Assembly (NCBI GenBank): GCA_030549775.1
Contig: CM060177.1
Location: 65,104,638 to 65,168,637 of the forward strand
Reading direction: 5' to 3'
Source of the DNA: Tamarix chinensis
Lineage: Eukaryota > Streptophyta > Magnoliopsida > Caryophyllales > Tamaricaceae
DNA: 64,000 bases
In this document: positions 1 through 11,200 of the stretch, piece after piece
Numbering within the stretch: position 1 is the stretch's first letter
How the letters are laid out: each line of letters opens with the position of its first letter
Notes under the pieces: model-generated
The model's input: the letters and a program-made list of their open reading frames with translations, nothing else
Database searches by the model: none
Told to the model about the DNA's origin: nothing
Made by a program: the position numbers and the translations under genes

Positions 1-422
1 GTTAATAAATGGTTGTAAGGGGGAAAATGGTTTATAAGGCTCAAATTGGTTGACAAAGGAAATAATTACATTGGTAGGCTACTTTGGGCTTGTGGTACTC
101 ATTAACATAAAATGCAAGATTCCTCTATCATCTTTATGACCATGCAATACGTCTATATGGCCTAAAAAAGAATCAAATCAAGTTCCAATATACAATAACC
201 ACATATGATATCACGCAAGAAGAGAAATTTAAATTTACAGACTCAAAATCTCCTAAATTAAAGTTGTTCTTATATCTAATTCTATACCAGATATCATACC
301 ATTGTTTGTGAAGGACGGTAAGGGGTTGTGTCCTCAGTTCTGATTTTATTACTTTTCCCCACTATAGCTTAGGAGTTTTTAACGATTAAAAAAATATTAT
401 AAAACATTAACAACCATTCTTA
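1..422. other. AT-rich DNA, no gene seen
   Basis: No long reading frame, RNA gene or recognisable transposon end is visible. The sequence is AT-rich and unique within the window as far as can be judged by eye. Confidence 0.5.
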
Positions 423-1236
423 TAAATCAAGCATGTTAATGAGATGCCCTGCCAAAATTGTCCTCTAGTCACCACCTACTCCAATTGATCATGGAAGTTA
501 AAGATGTATGAATTACACTATTTTAATCATGCTTGATTCTAGTCTAATCTTCTCAAATTTGTCTCTAATAAAGGATTTTGTGAGATATCGATCAGTTGGT
601 TGGACCTTAATTTTAAAAAAATTAGTTTATGGAAAATAATAGTTCATAACTAATCTTGCATACAAAAGTTAAATCAAATTGTAGAAAAAACTTATAAATA
701 GAGCACATAAACAGATCTTGCAAACCTAAAAATTCAAGAATTTCTCTCCTAATAACAAAAAAGAAAATTGTAAATAATTTGAGAAATCAACACACTAATC
801 AAAAAATATATTGAAACTTTCCTCCAAAAATTGTCATTCCAAAGCAAAACATTATAAAAAAATGACCCTTGTCAAACATCATAAAATTTTAGAATATTAG
901 ATCAAAAGCCAAATTCAATCTTTAGATTCTCAAGGTTTGGAAGCACACTATTCAAAAGGTTATCTAAATTCCCCTATCACTGGAACTTTTTCAAGACACT
1001 GGCAAGAACAAATAAAGTGTTTTGTTACACTAACCTTTGCCATTCACAAATTTCTTGCTATTAGAATCAATACTTGTTACTTAATAGGTTCAACTCATTG
1101 TGTCTATCATATCTCTCCCGCACATCCTCCCAAAGGCATTTTGTCGCATTGTACCTCATCTGCATAAAAGAACATTGGTTGCAGACAAGAATATAGGATT
1201 GCTAATGTTTTGTGAATGTAGATTTCCATGATATTT
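423..1236. repeat. Dispersed duplicated segment R, copy 1
   Basis: This stretch of about 810 bp matches 30373-31200 in the same orientation over nearly its whole length, with scattered substitutions and small indels. Matching landmarks include the block near 430-500 about ATCAAGCA..GTTAATGAGATGCC and the block near 1080-1170. On the minus strand both copies contain a short exon-like stretch reading about Y-A-D-E-V-Q-C with an acceptor-like pyrimidine tract before it, but no family could be assigned. Its termini show no inverted repeats that I recognise, so it could be a piece of a larger transposon or a segmental duplicate. Confidence 0.75.
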
Positions 1237-2224
1237 AAAAAATTATAAAGGTGACCAACTCAAACATACCAAAACAATAAAAAAAAGTGATCAATAAACT
1301 AAAATCTTATTTATAATGATAGGCCCATAAATAAGTATATAAGATAACAAACCAATACACAAAATGAGTAGAGAAAAGGAGACAAAAGAAAATTGAAATG
1401 GATGGTTACAAAATAGGCTCCGCACATGACTAAAATCTTGATTCTCCAAAAGAAAAAAAAATCCCAACACTAAATTAGTCCCCCCACAATTTAGATACAT
1501 ATATGGTAAAAAAATTTATCAAAAAGGTACATTGACTTATAGAGGGAAAAAAAGGTGCACAAATTAACATCAATAATCATAATAAATACATAACAATATG
1601 ACATAACTAATTTATATATTACCTACAATAGCATCCAAACTACTCAATGCTATTTCTACTAAAAGTTTTCATCCTCATTTAGGACTCCATCCTTCTTGAG
1701 TATTATCCTTTTTTCTTCTTAAGTATTATCTTCTTTTACATGTGCTTGCTAAATATGTCAAAATTAAAGATTAAAAGCTTCCTAAACCATAATCCTATGT
1801 TGAATGGTAGAGAAATTTCCATCTCACCCCTTTTTTGAATATAAATTCAGGAGGAAAAAAATGAGCATCATTTACAATAATCAAGACCATAAGCATGTCA
1901 ATTAAGTTCATAAATATAGTGTAAGGTGTGATTAGATTTTTCAGTGAAAACATTATGAAAATATAATAAATTCCATGGAAATGGAGAAGCAAAAGCCAAC
2001 ACTTCAAGGGGAATAAAAATAATAAAAAAAAAAAAAAGAAGAGAATACTAAAAAAAAGATTAGGAAATGAATAATAACCTAATCATCCAAAAGGATCACT
2101 AATGTACGATAACGCTAGACTAAATTTAAGAGGCAAACTAAAACCGTAATCCAATGACTATTGCCAATTGTATTAAAACAAATTTAAAAACTTATACACT
2201 ATATTGTAAGTAAGACCATAAGGC
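1237..2224. other. AT-rich DNA, no gene seen
   Basis: A-rich and T-rich runs, short interrupted frames and no recognisable domain. Nothing further can be supported. Confidence 0.5.
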
Positions 2225-3046
2225 TGATGTAGGAGCATCTCATGATCCTCTTGATAATGAGGAATTAGCATAGTTAATAATGAAACCAATCATCTTATAT
2301 ATTTTTGTATAGAAATTGTTCATGCATGGATGACAAGACAAGAATTTCATCCATATACCTCATTATTACATAGAAATTGTTGTAAACCCTAAGTTATCTT
2401 CATATGTAAATTAGGGTTTCATAGCTTGTTATTTGTATGTGTATTAGTCAATCTAATATTTGTAATGTTGTAATTAGTTCTAATTAATTAAATGCCATAG
2501 ATTACATTTCTTAGGATGTTATAACTATTTCTAATTAGTTATACAACTACAAAAACCATGGGTTAGGTTGGTTACAACTAAATCTATTTAGCTGCTAAAA
2601 AATTAAGGCTCATAATTTTAGGGTTGTTACCAACATGTATATTTGTTAAGTAACAATTAGTTTAGTTATTAGGTAAGTAGCAATTTGTCGTAAAAACTTG
2701 CTATGAGTACTACATGTAATCATAATCGTCCATTATACACGATATTTAATGAGTTGTATGATAATCAAGCTATTTTGGCTAAGGTTCTCTCTTGTGTGGG
2801 GCAATATCTTCTTCTTAGAAATTATCTGGAGTATTTCCTAGCTAGAAACCCTTTGAACGTGTTCTTGAAAAAAAAAATTAAAAGTTTAACCCCCTTATTG
2901 TGTGAATATTAGTTGAAGATTCACATCCTCCATTTTCATCCATACCTTAAAACCGAACCAAACCCACCTTCAATCTTTCCAACCTTTTTTAAGATCATTA
3001 AATTCCATCTAATCCAATTTCATGCTTTGAAATTTGATCCTCATCA
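2225..3046 (+). repeat. Diverged CRM-like LTR (solo or truncated element)
   Basis: It starts TGATGTAGGAGCATC, the same first 15 bases as the LTR of the CRM-type family seen at 7077, 14036, 23743 and 57359. Further in it has the shared TTGTAAACCCTAA landmark near 2381. It ends CATCA at 3046, followed after TTTT by TGGTATCAAATC, a near match to the tRNA-Met primer site. No gag follows, so this is a 5' LTR with a piece of leader, or an element whose body was deleted. It is much more diverged than the other LTRs. No clean target duplication was found. Confidence 0.6.
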
Positions 3047-3050
3047 TTTT

Positions 3051-3062
3051 TGGTATCAAATC
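3051..3062 (+). other. Degenerate tRNA-Met primer-binding site
   Basis: TGGTATCAAATC lies 4 bp past the LTR end and matches the plant initiator-Met primer site TGGTATCAGAGC at 10 of 12 positions. It supports the reading of 2225-3046 as a 5' LTR. Confidence 0.5.
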
Positions 3063-3590
3063 TAGGTTGGCTCTTCAATTCATTTGAATTGCCAACCCTT
3101 CCCTTTATCTTGTTAGCCACGTTTTTGCTACATTCACCCATGCACATTGATCTTCGACTTGAATTCTAGGTAATCTTCAAAGTGTTTGGTAGTAGATCTT
3201 CAACCTACCTTTAGTATATCTTCATCCTCCCTTTGAATCTTCAAATTCAAATATTGAAGAATAGAATATCCTCCCTTTAGTATATCTTCATCCTCCCTTT
3301 GAATCTTCACACATCATCATTGAATTTTATCATCCTAAATATTCGACCACCTGCTCCCTATCTTCAACAGTCCACCAAACTCATTCAAGAACCTATTATC
3401 CTCCATTATTTCCTAACCAATTTCGAATATGGCCGCCATATTTGAACCATTCTTCATTTCTCCATCTAAGTTTATATCATCTTCAAGCAAGATTCCACCC
3501 ATTTCTATTTAACATATTTGAATATCACCATCATATTAAAACCATATTACATCTCACCATCATCCATTATTCAACTCCTATTTTAGGCAG
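3063..3590 (+). other. Possible element leader with short direct repeat
   Basis: Non-coding, pyrimidine-rich DNA. A stretch of about 35 bp (around TTTAGTATATCTTCATCC) occurs at about 3210 and again at about 3273. It may be the untranslated leader of the truncated CRM-like element, but no gag is attached. Confidence 0.35.
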
Positions 3591-3611
3591 ATAATAGTAG
3601 TAGTAGTAGTA

Positions 3612-3655
<44 letters not shown>
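3591..3655. repeat. (TAG)n(TAA)n microsatellite
   Basis: A compound trinucleotide array: about six TAG units run into about fourteen TAA units. It is preceded by AGGCAGATAAT, which also precedes the second array at 3711, so the two arrays probably share an origin. Confidence 0.95.
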
Positions 3656-3657
<2 letters not shown>

Positions 3658-3710
3658 AAGGGTGTACCTAGGCTTGCTAATAATCAAAACCATAAGTTAT
3701 CATAGGCAGA

Positions 3711-3735
3711 TAATAATAATAATAATAATAATAAT
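3711..3735. repeat. (TAA)n microsatellite
   Basis: About eight TAA units following AGGCAGATAAT, the same lead-in as the array at 3591. Confidence 0.9.
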
Positions 3736-4560
3736 CACAAATTATAAACAAAAGTAATAATAGCTGATAGAAACCAAGTTGTCATGTGAAACAATATAGA
3801 AATTCACATCCCATTTTATTCTAATATTAAAAATACCTCCTTTTTAAAATATAACCATAAACATTAAATTAATGTATAAATGTAATAATTAAATCCACAA
3901 GATATTTATACCCTTAACTTCATGATTCATCATAATAAAAAAATTATCTCCCTTAGACTATGAATCAACGTACACTTATAATAATTAAAACCACAAGTCA
4001 TTATGGCCATATAAAATGTGCTTGTCTAATAATAAAGAATAAAAAAAAAAATATAGCCAAAGAATTTTAACAAATCCACCTGCATGAAGGATAATATGCA
4101 AATCATATCAATATATATATATAATGATAGAAACTTTAAAAAAAAAACTTTGTATTTTTTTTTAAAAAAAAGGGCAAGAAATTGGCAAAAATCTAAAAGT
4201 CACAAATAGACAAAAACTAATTCAAAGTGATCAATAGCATAAAAAACAACTTCTAATTTTTAGCAAAGACGGTGAATTTCTTTATAATGAAAAAAATAGC
4301 AAGTTAATTTCAAAAACAATAAACAAAAATGAGCAATCAACCATAATGTAACTTGTATTATCTATGAAGTTTACCAATAATTAAATTAAATAATGAACAA
4401 ATGCATATCAATAATGAAGAAACTAAGATAAAATAAAATTTAAATGTGTGGACAGACATAAGAACTCATTTCTAAACTAAGCTCCATTGATCTTTCAAAA
4501 AAACCTTTTTTACACGTTTAACTAAAGTGTAATAATTAATTTATTTATTTAAAATACTAT
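3736..4560. other. AT-rich DNA, no gene seen
   Basis: Long A and T runs and short interrupted frames only. No transposon end or coding motif is recognised. Confidence 0.5.
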
Positions 4561-4607
4561 AAATAATAATAATAATAATAATAATAATATTTAATAATAA
4601 TAATAAA
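4561..4607. repeat. (AAT)n microsatellite
   Basis: An array of AAT units interrupted once by ATTT. Confidence 0.9.
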
Positions 4608-4772
4608 TTGGTCAAAGTATTCATGAGCACTAAAGTCTTGATCAATTCATCTTACAATAGTAAACTATTACAAGTAAATTAATAGAAATACCTAGATAAA
4701 AAAATAATAATCAAAATGAGTGGTCGAAGCTAAAAAAGAGTTAATCAATATTTTATACAAACAAATGAATAC

Positions 4773-4829
4773 CTTATCATCCATGATCTCAGATAACATC
4801 TCTATAGTAAAAGGAGTTTCCAACTGTGC
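4773..4829 (-). pseudogene. Exon-like block, unknown gene
   Basis: On the minus strand 57 bases open in one frame (19 codons, peptide around PFTIEMLSEIMDDK) are flanked by an AG acceptor on the right side and a GT donor (AAG followed by GTATTC) on the left. Length divisible by three and both splice dinucleotides make it exon-like. The peptide is not recognised. It lies on the same strand as the ABC1-kinase-like remnants further right and could belong to the same old gene. A chance arrangement is quite possible. Confidence 0.3.
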
Positions 4830-5391
4830 CTATACGTATGTAAAAGATTACAGACACTAGTCTAATTACCTTCAAAATTGTGAATCAAACATTTCCTTCC
4901 ACTTCATTCACGCGAAATAGTTAATATAATTCAAAAAAACATTGTTAATTATTCAACTTAGGTAAATCTTTAAATTTTTAATGTTCACCTTAAAATTGAG
5001 TCATTAATTAATATTAATATAAGCTCTATTGTACAGTTCTGAGGTTCGTTAGATGTCCTATCATCAATATCCAAATGTGTACAATTTCATATGACAAACA
5101 AATCACTGACGCCAACCATCTATCCATCCTGCTATGGCCCCATAAAACCTCACCCCTCTTCACTCCACAAATTTCATAATATACCAAACAAGCTAAGCCA
5201 AATTCACACAACCAAGTTCAAATAAGAGCAATTAAAGCATAAATAAATAAACAAGACAAGATAAAAGGATAAGAAAAACTACATATTTGATTACTTGAGA
5301 CTACTAATTTTACATAAGGATCGGCTACCCCGTATTTATTTATTTTATTCTATTTTGCTACAAATCAAGTTGGTATATATGGACATCTAAT
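4830..5391. other. AT-rich DNA, no gene seen
   Basis: A minus-strand frame at 5026-5211 has no recognisable motif and looks like intron or intergenic sequence. Nothing else is supported. Confidence 0.45.
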
Positions 5392-5550
5392 GATCACTTA
5401 CTTGAGGAGATAGGATGATTTCCATGGTCAACACTCTGGAGGCATCGAAACTCCAGTAAATCGGAAGGACATACACATTGTATGCCAAATGAAGGGATTA
5501 CCTTCAATTTTTTTTTTGCTATTATTTGCCTCAACCATGAAATCCAGTCC
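5392..5550 (-). pseudogene. ABC1-kinase-like exon remnant (ELDF and LTME region)
   Basis: Read on the minus strand, one frame gives LDFMVEANNSK (about 5547-5515) and, after a frameshift, another gives IYWSFDASRVLTMEII followed by L-S-P-Q-V-S-D (about 5470-5395). These two pieces, in this order and spacing, resemble the ABC1/ADCK-type atypical kinase core, where a conserved E-L-D-F-x-x-E-A-x-N segment precedes a Y-W-x-x-S-x-x-x-L-T-M-E-F segment and then G-A-Q-V-x-D. Family members in plants act mainly in plastids and mitochondria in quinone and lipid homeostasis. The frameshift means it is not functional here. The assignment is from motif resemblance only. Confidence 0.45.
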
Positions 5551-5560
5551 CTAATAGCAA

Positions 5561-6829
5561 CATCAAGACTGGCACATATCATATTTCTATACAAATTTTA
5601 AAAAGAAATCTTGCAGCACGATAAATATAATCCCAAGCATCAAACATGTCAGATTTGACAACTATAAACGTAATATCTCCCTTAAATTTCACACACCTAA
5701 CACCTTTCAGTTTTGCATACTAAGGCCCATATAACAAAAAGCATGGCATAATGAAGAAATATAACAGAAGTTCACAGGATCGCTCGCAGGGAGGCGGGAA
5801 ATCAAAACATTTCTTCTTTTTCAGGTAAAAGTAACCGAAGACCAAAAATAAATAAATCAATAAATAAAAATAGTTACACAAGTTGAAACAGAACATAATG
5901 ACAAATAGTAGGACAATTGTAAAATATTTTGAATCAATTAAAAGTAAAACATTATAAATAGAAATCATCCAAATGCAAAAAATCTACCAATAGTTCCAAA
6001 TTTTCCATCACTACACAGAACTAAATTCATCATAGCTAATCTTCTCACATTTCCACAAGTTATTAGACACCCTAGATTACTTTTGGGAACTTATTAAAAG
6101 TACATTAGACTTAGTGATATACTTTATGTTTGTGTGTGTGAAACAGTATACAAATGTTGACATGATCAACTCATGGTAGTTTGCGATACATTACGAGAAG
6201 AAATTTCTATTATCTAGCTACGATGGACAGATCAATTCAATAGATAAAAATATATCAAGAAAATATGATCAACGCTACTTATTTAGAACGTCCAAGCTTA
6301 ACCCATGCATTACAAAATTAGAAACTTTAGTTTCATGCTAAAATTTCCAAAGAAGCACAAGCATGAAAATGGAAACGATGGGTTAAAGCGGCTATACGAT
6401 AAGATAAAATAATATATAGTCGTTATCTATGAACACATCATTTAAGGGTCAGTTTAACCTTGATAGTTATTAAGACAAGAAATAAAGTGTACCAATGCTT
6501 CCATATATCGAAGCAGCATACCTTCGGTACAGTATGTGATACTTGTTGTTAGGCTTATCTCTATAGACTGTAGACAAGGAAAAAATATCAACTCCTAATG
6601 ATGCTCCTTTTGCAATAGAAAAGTAGCATGCAAAGACTCAAACACAAGAAAAGGACACTTCTTTTCTTGGACTCCAAACACAAAGAACATTTAATGTACT
6701 GAAGACCAAATACATAGGACTACATGTAATTGAAACAAGGAATGAACTAGTGCAAGGTATTCATAGTGAATCCGACTACTGCAATATCTGCAACCACAAT
6801 ATCCCATATGTGTGTGTTACACCTAGATA
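5561..6829. other. AT-rich DNA, probably intronic or intergenic
   Basis: No supported gene. If the two ABC1-kinase-like remnants come from one gene, this would be its intron. A minus-strand frame at 5720-5968 is low in information and not recognised. Confidence 0.4.
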
Positions 6830-7030
6830 TTAAGGAAACTTATCGTATAAAGAAAATCTTGAAAGAAGCACCCATAATAAGCTCCTACAAAACCCATACT
6901 TGATGAAAGCCTTCAAATTTTGCATATGAATCTCTAGCAGTGCAATAGTTGTAACCTTCACAAAAACGTTTTGACTTGCCACTAGAATAGCATCAAACTC
7001 TATGAAGATATACATGAAAAGATCTTAATT
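6830..7030 (-). pseudogene. Possible ABC1-kinase-like exon remnant (upstream part)
   Basis: The minus-strand frame reads F-I-E-F-D-A-I-L-V-A-S then V-F-V-K-V. This resembles the ABC1-kinase segment F-x-E-F-D-x-x-P-I-A-S-A-S-L-A-Q-V-H, which lies upstream of the segment found at 5392-5550. Order and strand agree with a single gene read right to left. The match is weaker than at 5.4 kb, and the key Ala-Ser-Leu-Ala-Gln part is not preserved. The retrotransposon at 7077 begins just beyond and may have split the locus. Confidence 0.3.
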
Positions 7031-7076
7031 AGATGGCATGTATTGAACTGAATAAAATTACTGAAGCAAGTATAGT

Positions 7077-7936
7077 TGATGCAAGAGCATCTAATGAATC
7101 TAATGATTGTCATATTCATCTTAATTCTCAAGGTAAGGAAGAATTAACTTTCTTAATGTTGGATCCTATCATGTTAAATATTCTTGATAATTTGTATATG
7201 CTTGGTATTGAAAAAAATTCAAGTTATTCTTATAGGTATGTCACATATTTGCAAGAAGAAGATGTTAATACACTTTAATGTGTACAAGTATTCAAAGCAT
7301 GCAAGACTATGGCATACATGGGATGATACTTTACAGCAAGAAAATATGGTGATGATTCTCATTAGTTGTATTAACTTGTTGTAAACCCTAAACCTAAGTG
7401 TATTTTATGTACGTTAGGGTTTAATAAAATTTCATGTATGTATCATAGTTAATTGTATAGCTTTGTAATATTAATCCTTATTATCATTTAACCAATGATA
7501 TTATGATTAGGATTAAGTGTTATATGAGCTTAATTCAACCAAGATTAATGGGCTTGAATTAAGGATAAGGACCGGCTGATTGAGTTTGTTCAACCGGATT
7601 GAACTTTCCTATATATACACTCACTTGTGTGCATAAATCATAAGATGAATATACATAATTTGAATACAAATTTGAGCATAGCTAGCTGGTGTCTATCTCT
7701 CTCATTTTGAGTCATCATTGAGCAAGGAAAGTCCGGGACATTACCTTCCTCCATGGAACTCAAGCTTTGACATTTTTGAAACCTGATTCAAACCAATCGA
7801 ACATACCTATCTTTGCAACTTGTTTTCTTCGATTATAATCCATCTTAAGCCTTCGTTTCTTTTGATTAACTTTGTGGGTGACATCTTCAACACACCACTC
7901 TTCTATCCAACCTTCATCTACTTTGATAAACACATA
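7077..7936 (+). repeat. 5' LTR of CRM-type copy A
   Basis: It starts TGATGCAAGAGCATC and ends near ACACATA, where sister copies have ACACATCA. A TATATATA box lies at 7610-7617 within CCTATATATACACTC, conserved in copy B, and would set the transcription start roughly 30 bp further on. The first 200 bp (7078-7278) stay open as a reading frame that continues pol in the 3' LTR of the family. Confidence 0.8.
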
Positions 7937-7941
7937 ATTTT

Positions 7942-7953
7942 TAGTATCAGAGC
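7942..7953 (+). other. tRNA-Met primer-binding site of copy A
   Basis: TAGTATCAGAGC differs at one base from TGGTATCAGAGC, the complement of the 3' end of plant initiator tRNA-Met. It lies about 5 bp past the LTR. Confidence 0.75.
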
Positions 7954-8805
7954 TTCGATTGATTGAAGCTGTCGCACAAATCCTCTCCTTGCATACCAGA
8001 TTATCACATGTGTGTTCTTGCGTCAAGAACTCCACAATAACTCGATATTTCCCTTGAATTATTACTTCTTTATGATCTTCTTGAAGTTTTATTGAATTTA
8101 TTGCTCAAATTTCTTGCAATCTTACAACAATCTTGTTGCATTTTCCCCAGCCATTCACATAAAATATCAACTAGTGTTGCAGTTCGAGGCACAGCGTTCT
8201 CTGCGTGTGACCTTGTGTGCTGCAAGTTTATGCATCCACAATACCTCTTTCCTTCTTAATTCTACTCTCTATTTTTGTATGATCTAGTTTTAATTAACCC
8301 ATTTCATTTTCCATTCGTGTATCAAACTGAGAAGAACATAAAAAGGCCGAGACTTGGAAGCCATCTCAACGTCGACCGAACTAGACCAGGGTGTGTATCC
8401 TAGCCTATTCGAACCATTTATCCTCATTTTTCTCTCGAAGAACCTCTTAATACTCTACCTATGGATCTCCTCTACATCTTATATGAAGTAACAATCAAGA
8501 ATCTCCCACCTGAAGATGTGCATATGTTGAAGAAAGAAAATTACATAATATGATTTTATGTGGCTGAATTTTATGCCATATATATAAGAGCACTCCCATC
8601 TCTTGTGTACCTGTTTGCAGTAGTTGTTCTTGTTTCTACATTATCTCCTTTGGGAATAATCAAGGACTACAGGTAGTGATTGTAATTTGATTGTGAATTA
8701 GCAATAGTTTGTGCCTTGTTTGGTTGCAGGAAAAACAAATTCCAGCACCTACACTTTGTGGAATCTATTATGTGCAACAAGAAGAGTTGTGTGTCAACCT
8801 TCACC
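7954..8805 (+). other. Untranslated leader of copy A
   Basis: Non-coding sequence between the primer site and the gag ATG. Near the end it holds CAGGTAGTG (donor-like, GT at 8673) and a T/G-rich tract ending TTGCAGG (AG at 8728-8729). Both are kept in copies B and C, so a short leader intron of about 57 bp is possible but at the lower size limit for plants. Confidence 0.5.
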
Positions 8806-9860
8806 ATGGCTAGTGAAGAAGTGAGTTCCTTGGTAGATTCCATCAAGAGCCTCACCACAGGCATGGATGCTCAATTACAAACTCAAAACACACTACAACA
8901 TCAACTCCAAAGTGTAGAAGCAAAGTTGGCCGACCAAGAGAAGTATAAACCATGGCAAGTTTGCGTGGAAACCACACATGATATTGTGGAAGGGAGAATG
9001 AAGTCGATTTACCATGCCAAGAATGGACGTGGACCTTTAAATATTTCTCATCATGAAGATGGAGAAGTGGAGGAAAATTCTTTTGGTTCAAGCAACTAAA
9101 GAAGACCACCTACATTCCAAGTAAGAAATGCATACCATGAGGATCAAGGTATTAAACTTGACCTTCCTGAATTTTATGGTGATTTAAATGTGGAGTCACT
9201 TTCTGAATGGTTACATGAGATTGCGGCTATTTTTGAATTTAGAGAATATGATGATGAAAGAAAATGCAAACTAGCTACTCTAAAGTTCAAAAATTTTGCT
9301 CGAATTCGGTATGATAATTTAAAACGAACAAGATAAAGACAAGAGAAGTCTAAAATAAAATCTTGGAAAAAACTTAAAAAGCACCTAAGAAATAAATTTT
9401 TGCCTAGAGAGTATAAACAAGATATGTATGTTAAAATGACTACTCTAAGGCAAGGCTTATTTAGTGTAGAAGAATACACTAGAGAATTTGAAAGACTAGC
9501 CTTTATTTGTGATGTTCATGAAAGAAAGGAACAAAAGTGTGCTAGGTACTTAGGTGGCTTGAATAATTTAATAAGATACAAGGTTGACATGTACTCATAT
9601 GATTCTCCTAATGACTTGATTAAATTGGCTTTAAATTTGAAAGACAAACCAAAACAACTAAAGCCTATGTTAAGTCTAATGTTTCAACTTCAACAAAACC
9701 CTATTCTAATACCTTTACACCTAAATCAACATTTTCATATGATAAAAAGAATAATAGGGATGATAAAGGTAAAAATAAGGTAGTTGAAATGGCAAATAAA
9801 CAATGTTTCAAATGTAAAGGATATGGACATTTTGCTAGAGATTGTCCTAACTAAAGAGTC
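8806..9860 (+). pseudogene. gag: Degenerate gag of copy A, with CCHC zinc knuckle
   Basis: It starts at the ATG at 8806 (M-A-S-E-E-V), within the conserved context CACCATGGC shared by copies B and C. The capsid part contains L-P-E-F-Y-G-D-L, W-L-H-E-I and the R-E-F-E-R-L-A region typical of retrotransposon gag. An in-frame TAA at 9097 and another after K-R-T-R near 9335 interrupt it, and a 1-bp deletion near 9635 shifts the frame. The zinc knuckle C-F-K-C-K-G-Y-G-H-F-A-R-D-C (9805-9846) is complete in the shifted frame. Compared with copy B, about 40 bp just after the knuckle are missing. Confidence 0.8.
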
Positions 9861-9989
9861 TGTAGTGATGATGAAGGATTAGAAGTTGAATCTCCTAATT
9901 AAATATTAACTATGGATGAGGAAGAAGGAGACCTATGCTTTGTAATTCAAAGAGTTTTACAAATATAACCTAGTGTTACACCCACTCAA

Positions 9990-10420
9990 AGAGAGAAAGT
10001 TTTTAAGACTAAGTGTAAAATAGGTGACATGGTTTGTAGACTCATAATTGATAGTGGTTCATGTACCAATGTTTCTAGTGAGGCAATGGTTAAGAAAGTT
10101 GGTTTGGAAACTACTAATCATCCTAAACCCTATTCTTTACAATGGCTAAATAAGGATAAAGGCTCTAACATAAACTAAAGAGCTTTAATCACATTTTCTA
10201 TTAGAGACTATCATGATGAAGTTCTATGTGATGTCTTACCTATGGATGCTTGTGGATTAATTTTGGGTAGACCATGGCAGTATGATAGAAAAGAAACTCA
10301 TTATGGGGTAACTAATTAATATGTGGTGAAAAAAGAAAAGCAATTGTATAGGCTCACACCTTCTTTATACGATCATATGCCTTCGAGTGATGACACAAGG
10401 ATATTATTTTTATAAGAAAA
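9990..10420 (+). pseudogene. pol: Degenerate aspartic protease of copy A
   Basis: The frame reads L-I-I-D-S-G-S-C-T-N-V, so the catalytic Asp (codon at 10050) is kept. The C-terminal L-I-L-G-R-P-W motif follows near 10260. In-frame stops occur near 10176, 10317 and 10413. The enzyme would cleave the Gag-Pol polyprotein in virus-like particles. Confidence 0.75.
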
Positions 10421-10424
10421 GGCT

Positions 10425-11200
10425 ATGGAAAAATGCATAGAAGAAGAAGGAATTTGTTTTGCTTTATTTTCTAAATATTCTAAACCTAAAAAACAAAAAA
10501 TTAAAAATCCTTATCTAATTAAGTTACTTGATGAGTATAATGATGTATTTCCTGGTGACTTACCTCCTGGATTACCACCTAAAAGAGATATAAAATATGT
10601 CATTGATCTTGTTCCTGGTATGCCTATTCCTAATTCACCAGCTTAAAGATTTAACCTAGAAGAAGCTAAGGAATTACAAAAACAAATACAAAGGATTTGC
10701 AAGAGAAAGTATGAGTCCTTGTAGTGTTCCTGCTTTACTAGTGCCTAAAAAAGATGGCACTTAGCGTATGTGTATAGATTCTTGGGCAGTGAATAATATT
10801 CCTATCAAATATCGATTTCCTATGCCTAGATTAGATGATATGCTTGATGAACTTTATGTTTCACAAGTATTTTCCAAAATTGATTTGAGAAGTGGATATC
10901 ATCAATTAAATATTAGAGATGAAGACTGCTTTTAAAACAAAATATGGTCTCTATGAGTGGATGGTTATGCCTTTTGGGTTATGTAATGCACTTAGCTCAT
11001 TTATGAGACTTATGAATGAAGTTCTCCAACCTTTCCTTGGGTATTTCATTGTTTTACATTTGGACGATATTCTTGTGTATAGCAAAAATAGTTATGATCA
11101 TCTAGTGCATTTGAGGAAATTATTTGATACGCTAAGGAAAGCTAAACTATATGGAAAACTTGAGAAATGTGATTGGTGGAGAAGGTATTAAAGTAGATCC
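10425..11200 (+). pseudogene. pol: Degenerate reverse transcriptase of copy A
   Basis: Recognisable pieces are D-V-F-P-G-D-L-P-P, the fingers motif R-M-C-I-D-S preceded by a stop where Trp is expected (10762), [15 protein letters not shown] and the catalytic region, which reads L-H-L-D-D-I where Y/F-V/F-D-D is usual. Small deletions shift the frame near 10690, 10920 and 11170. Confidence 0.8.
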
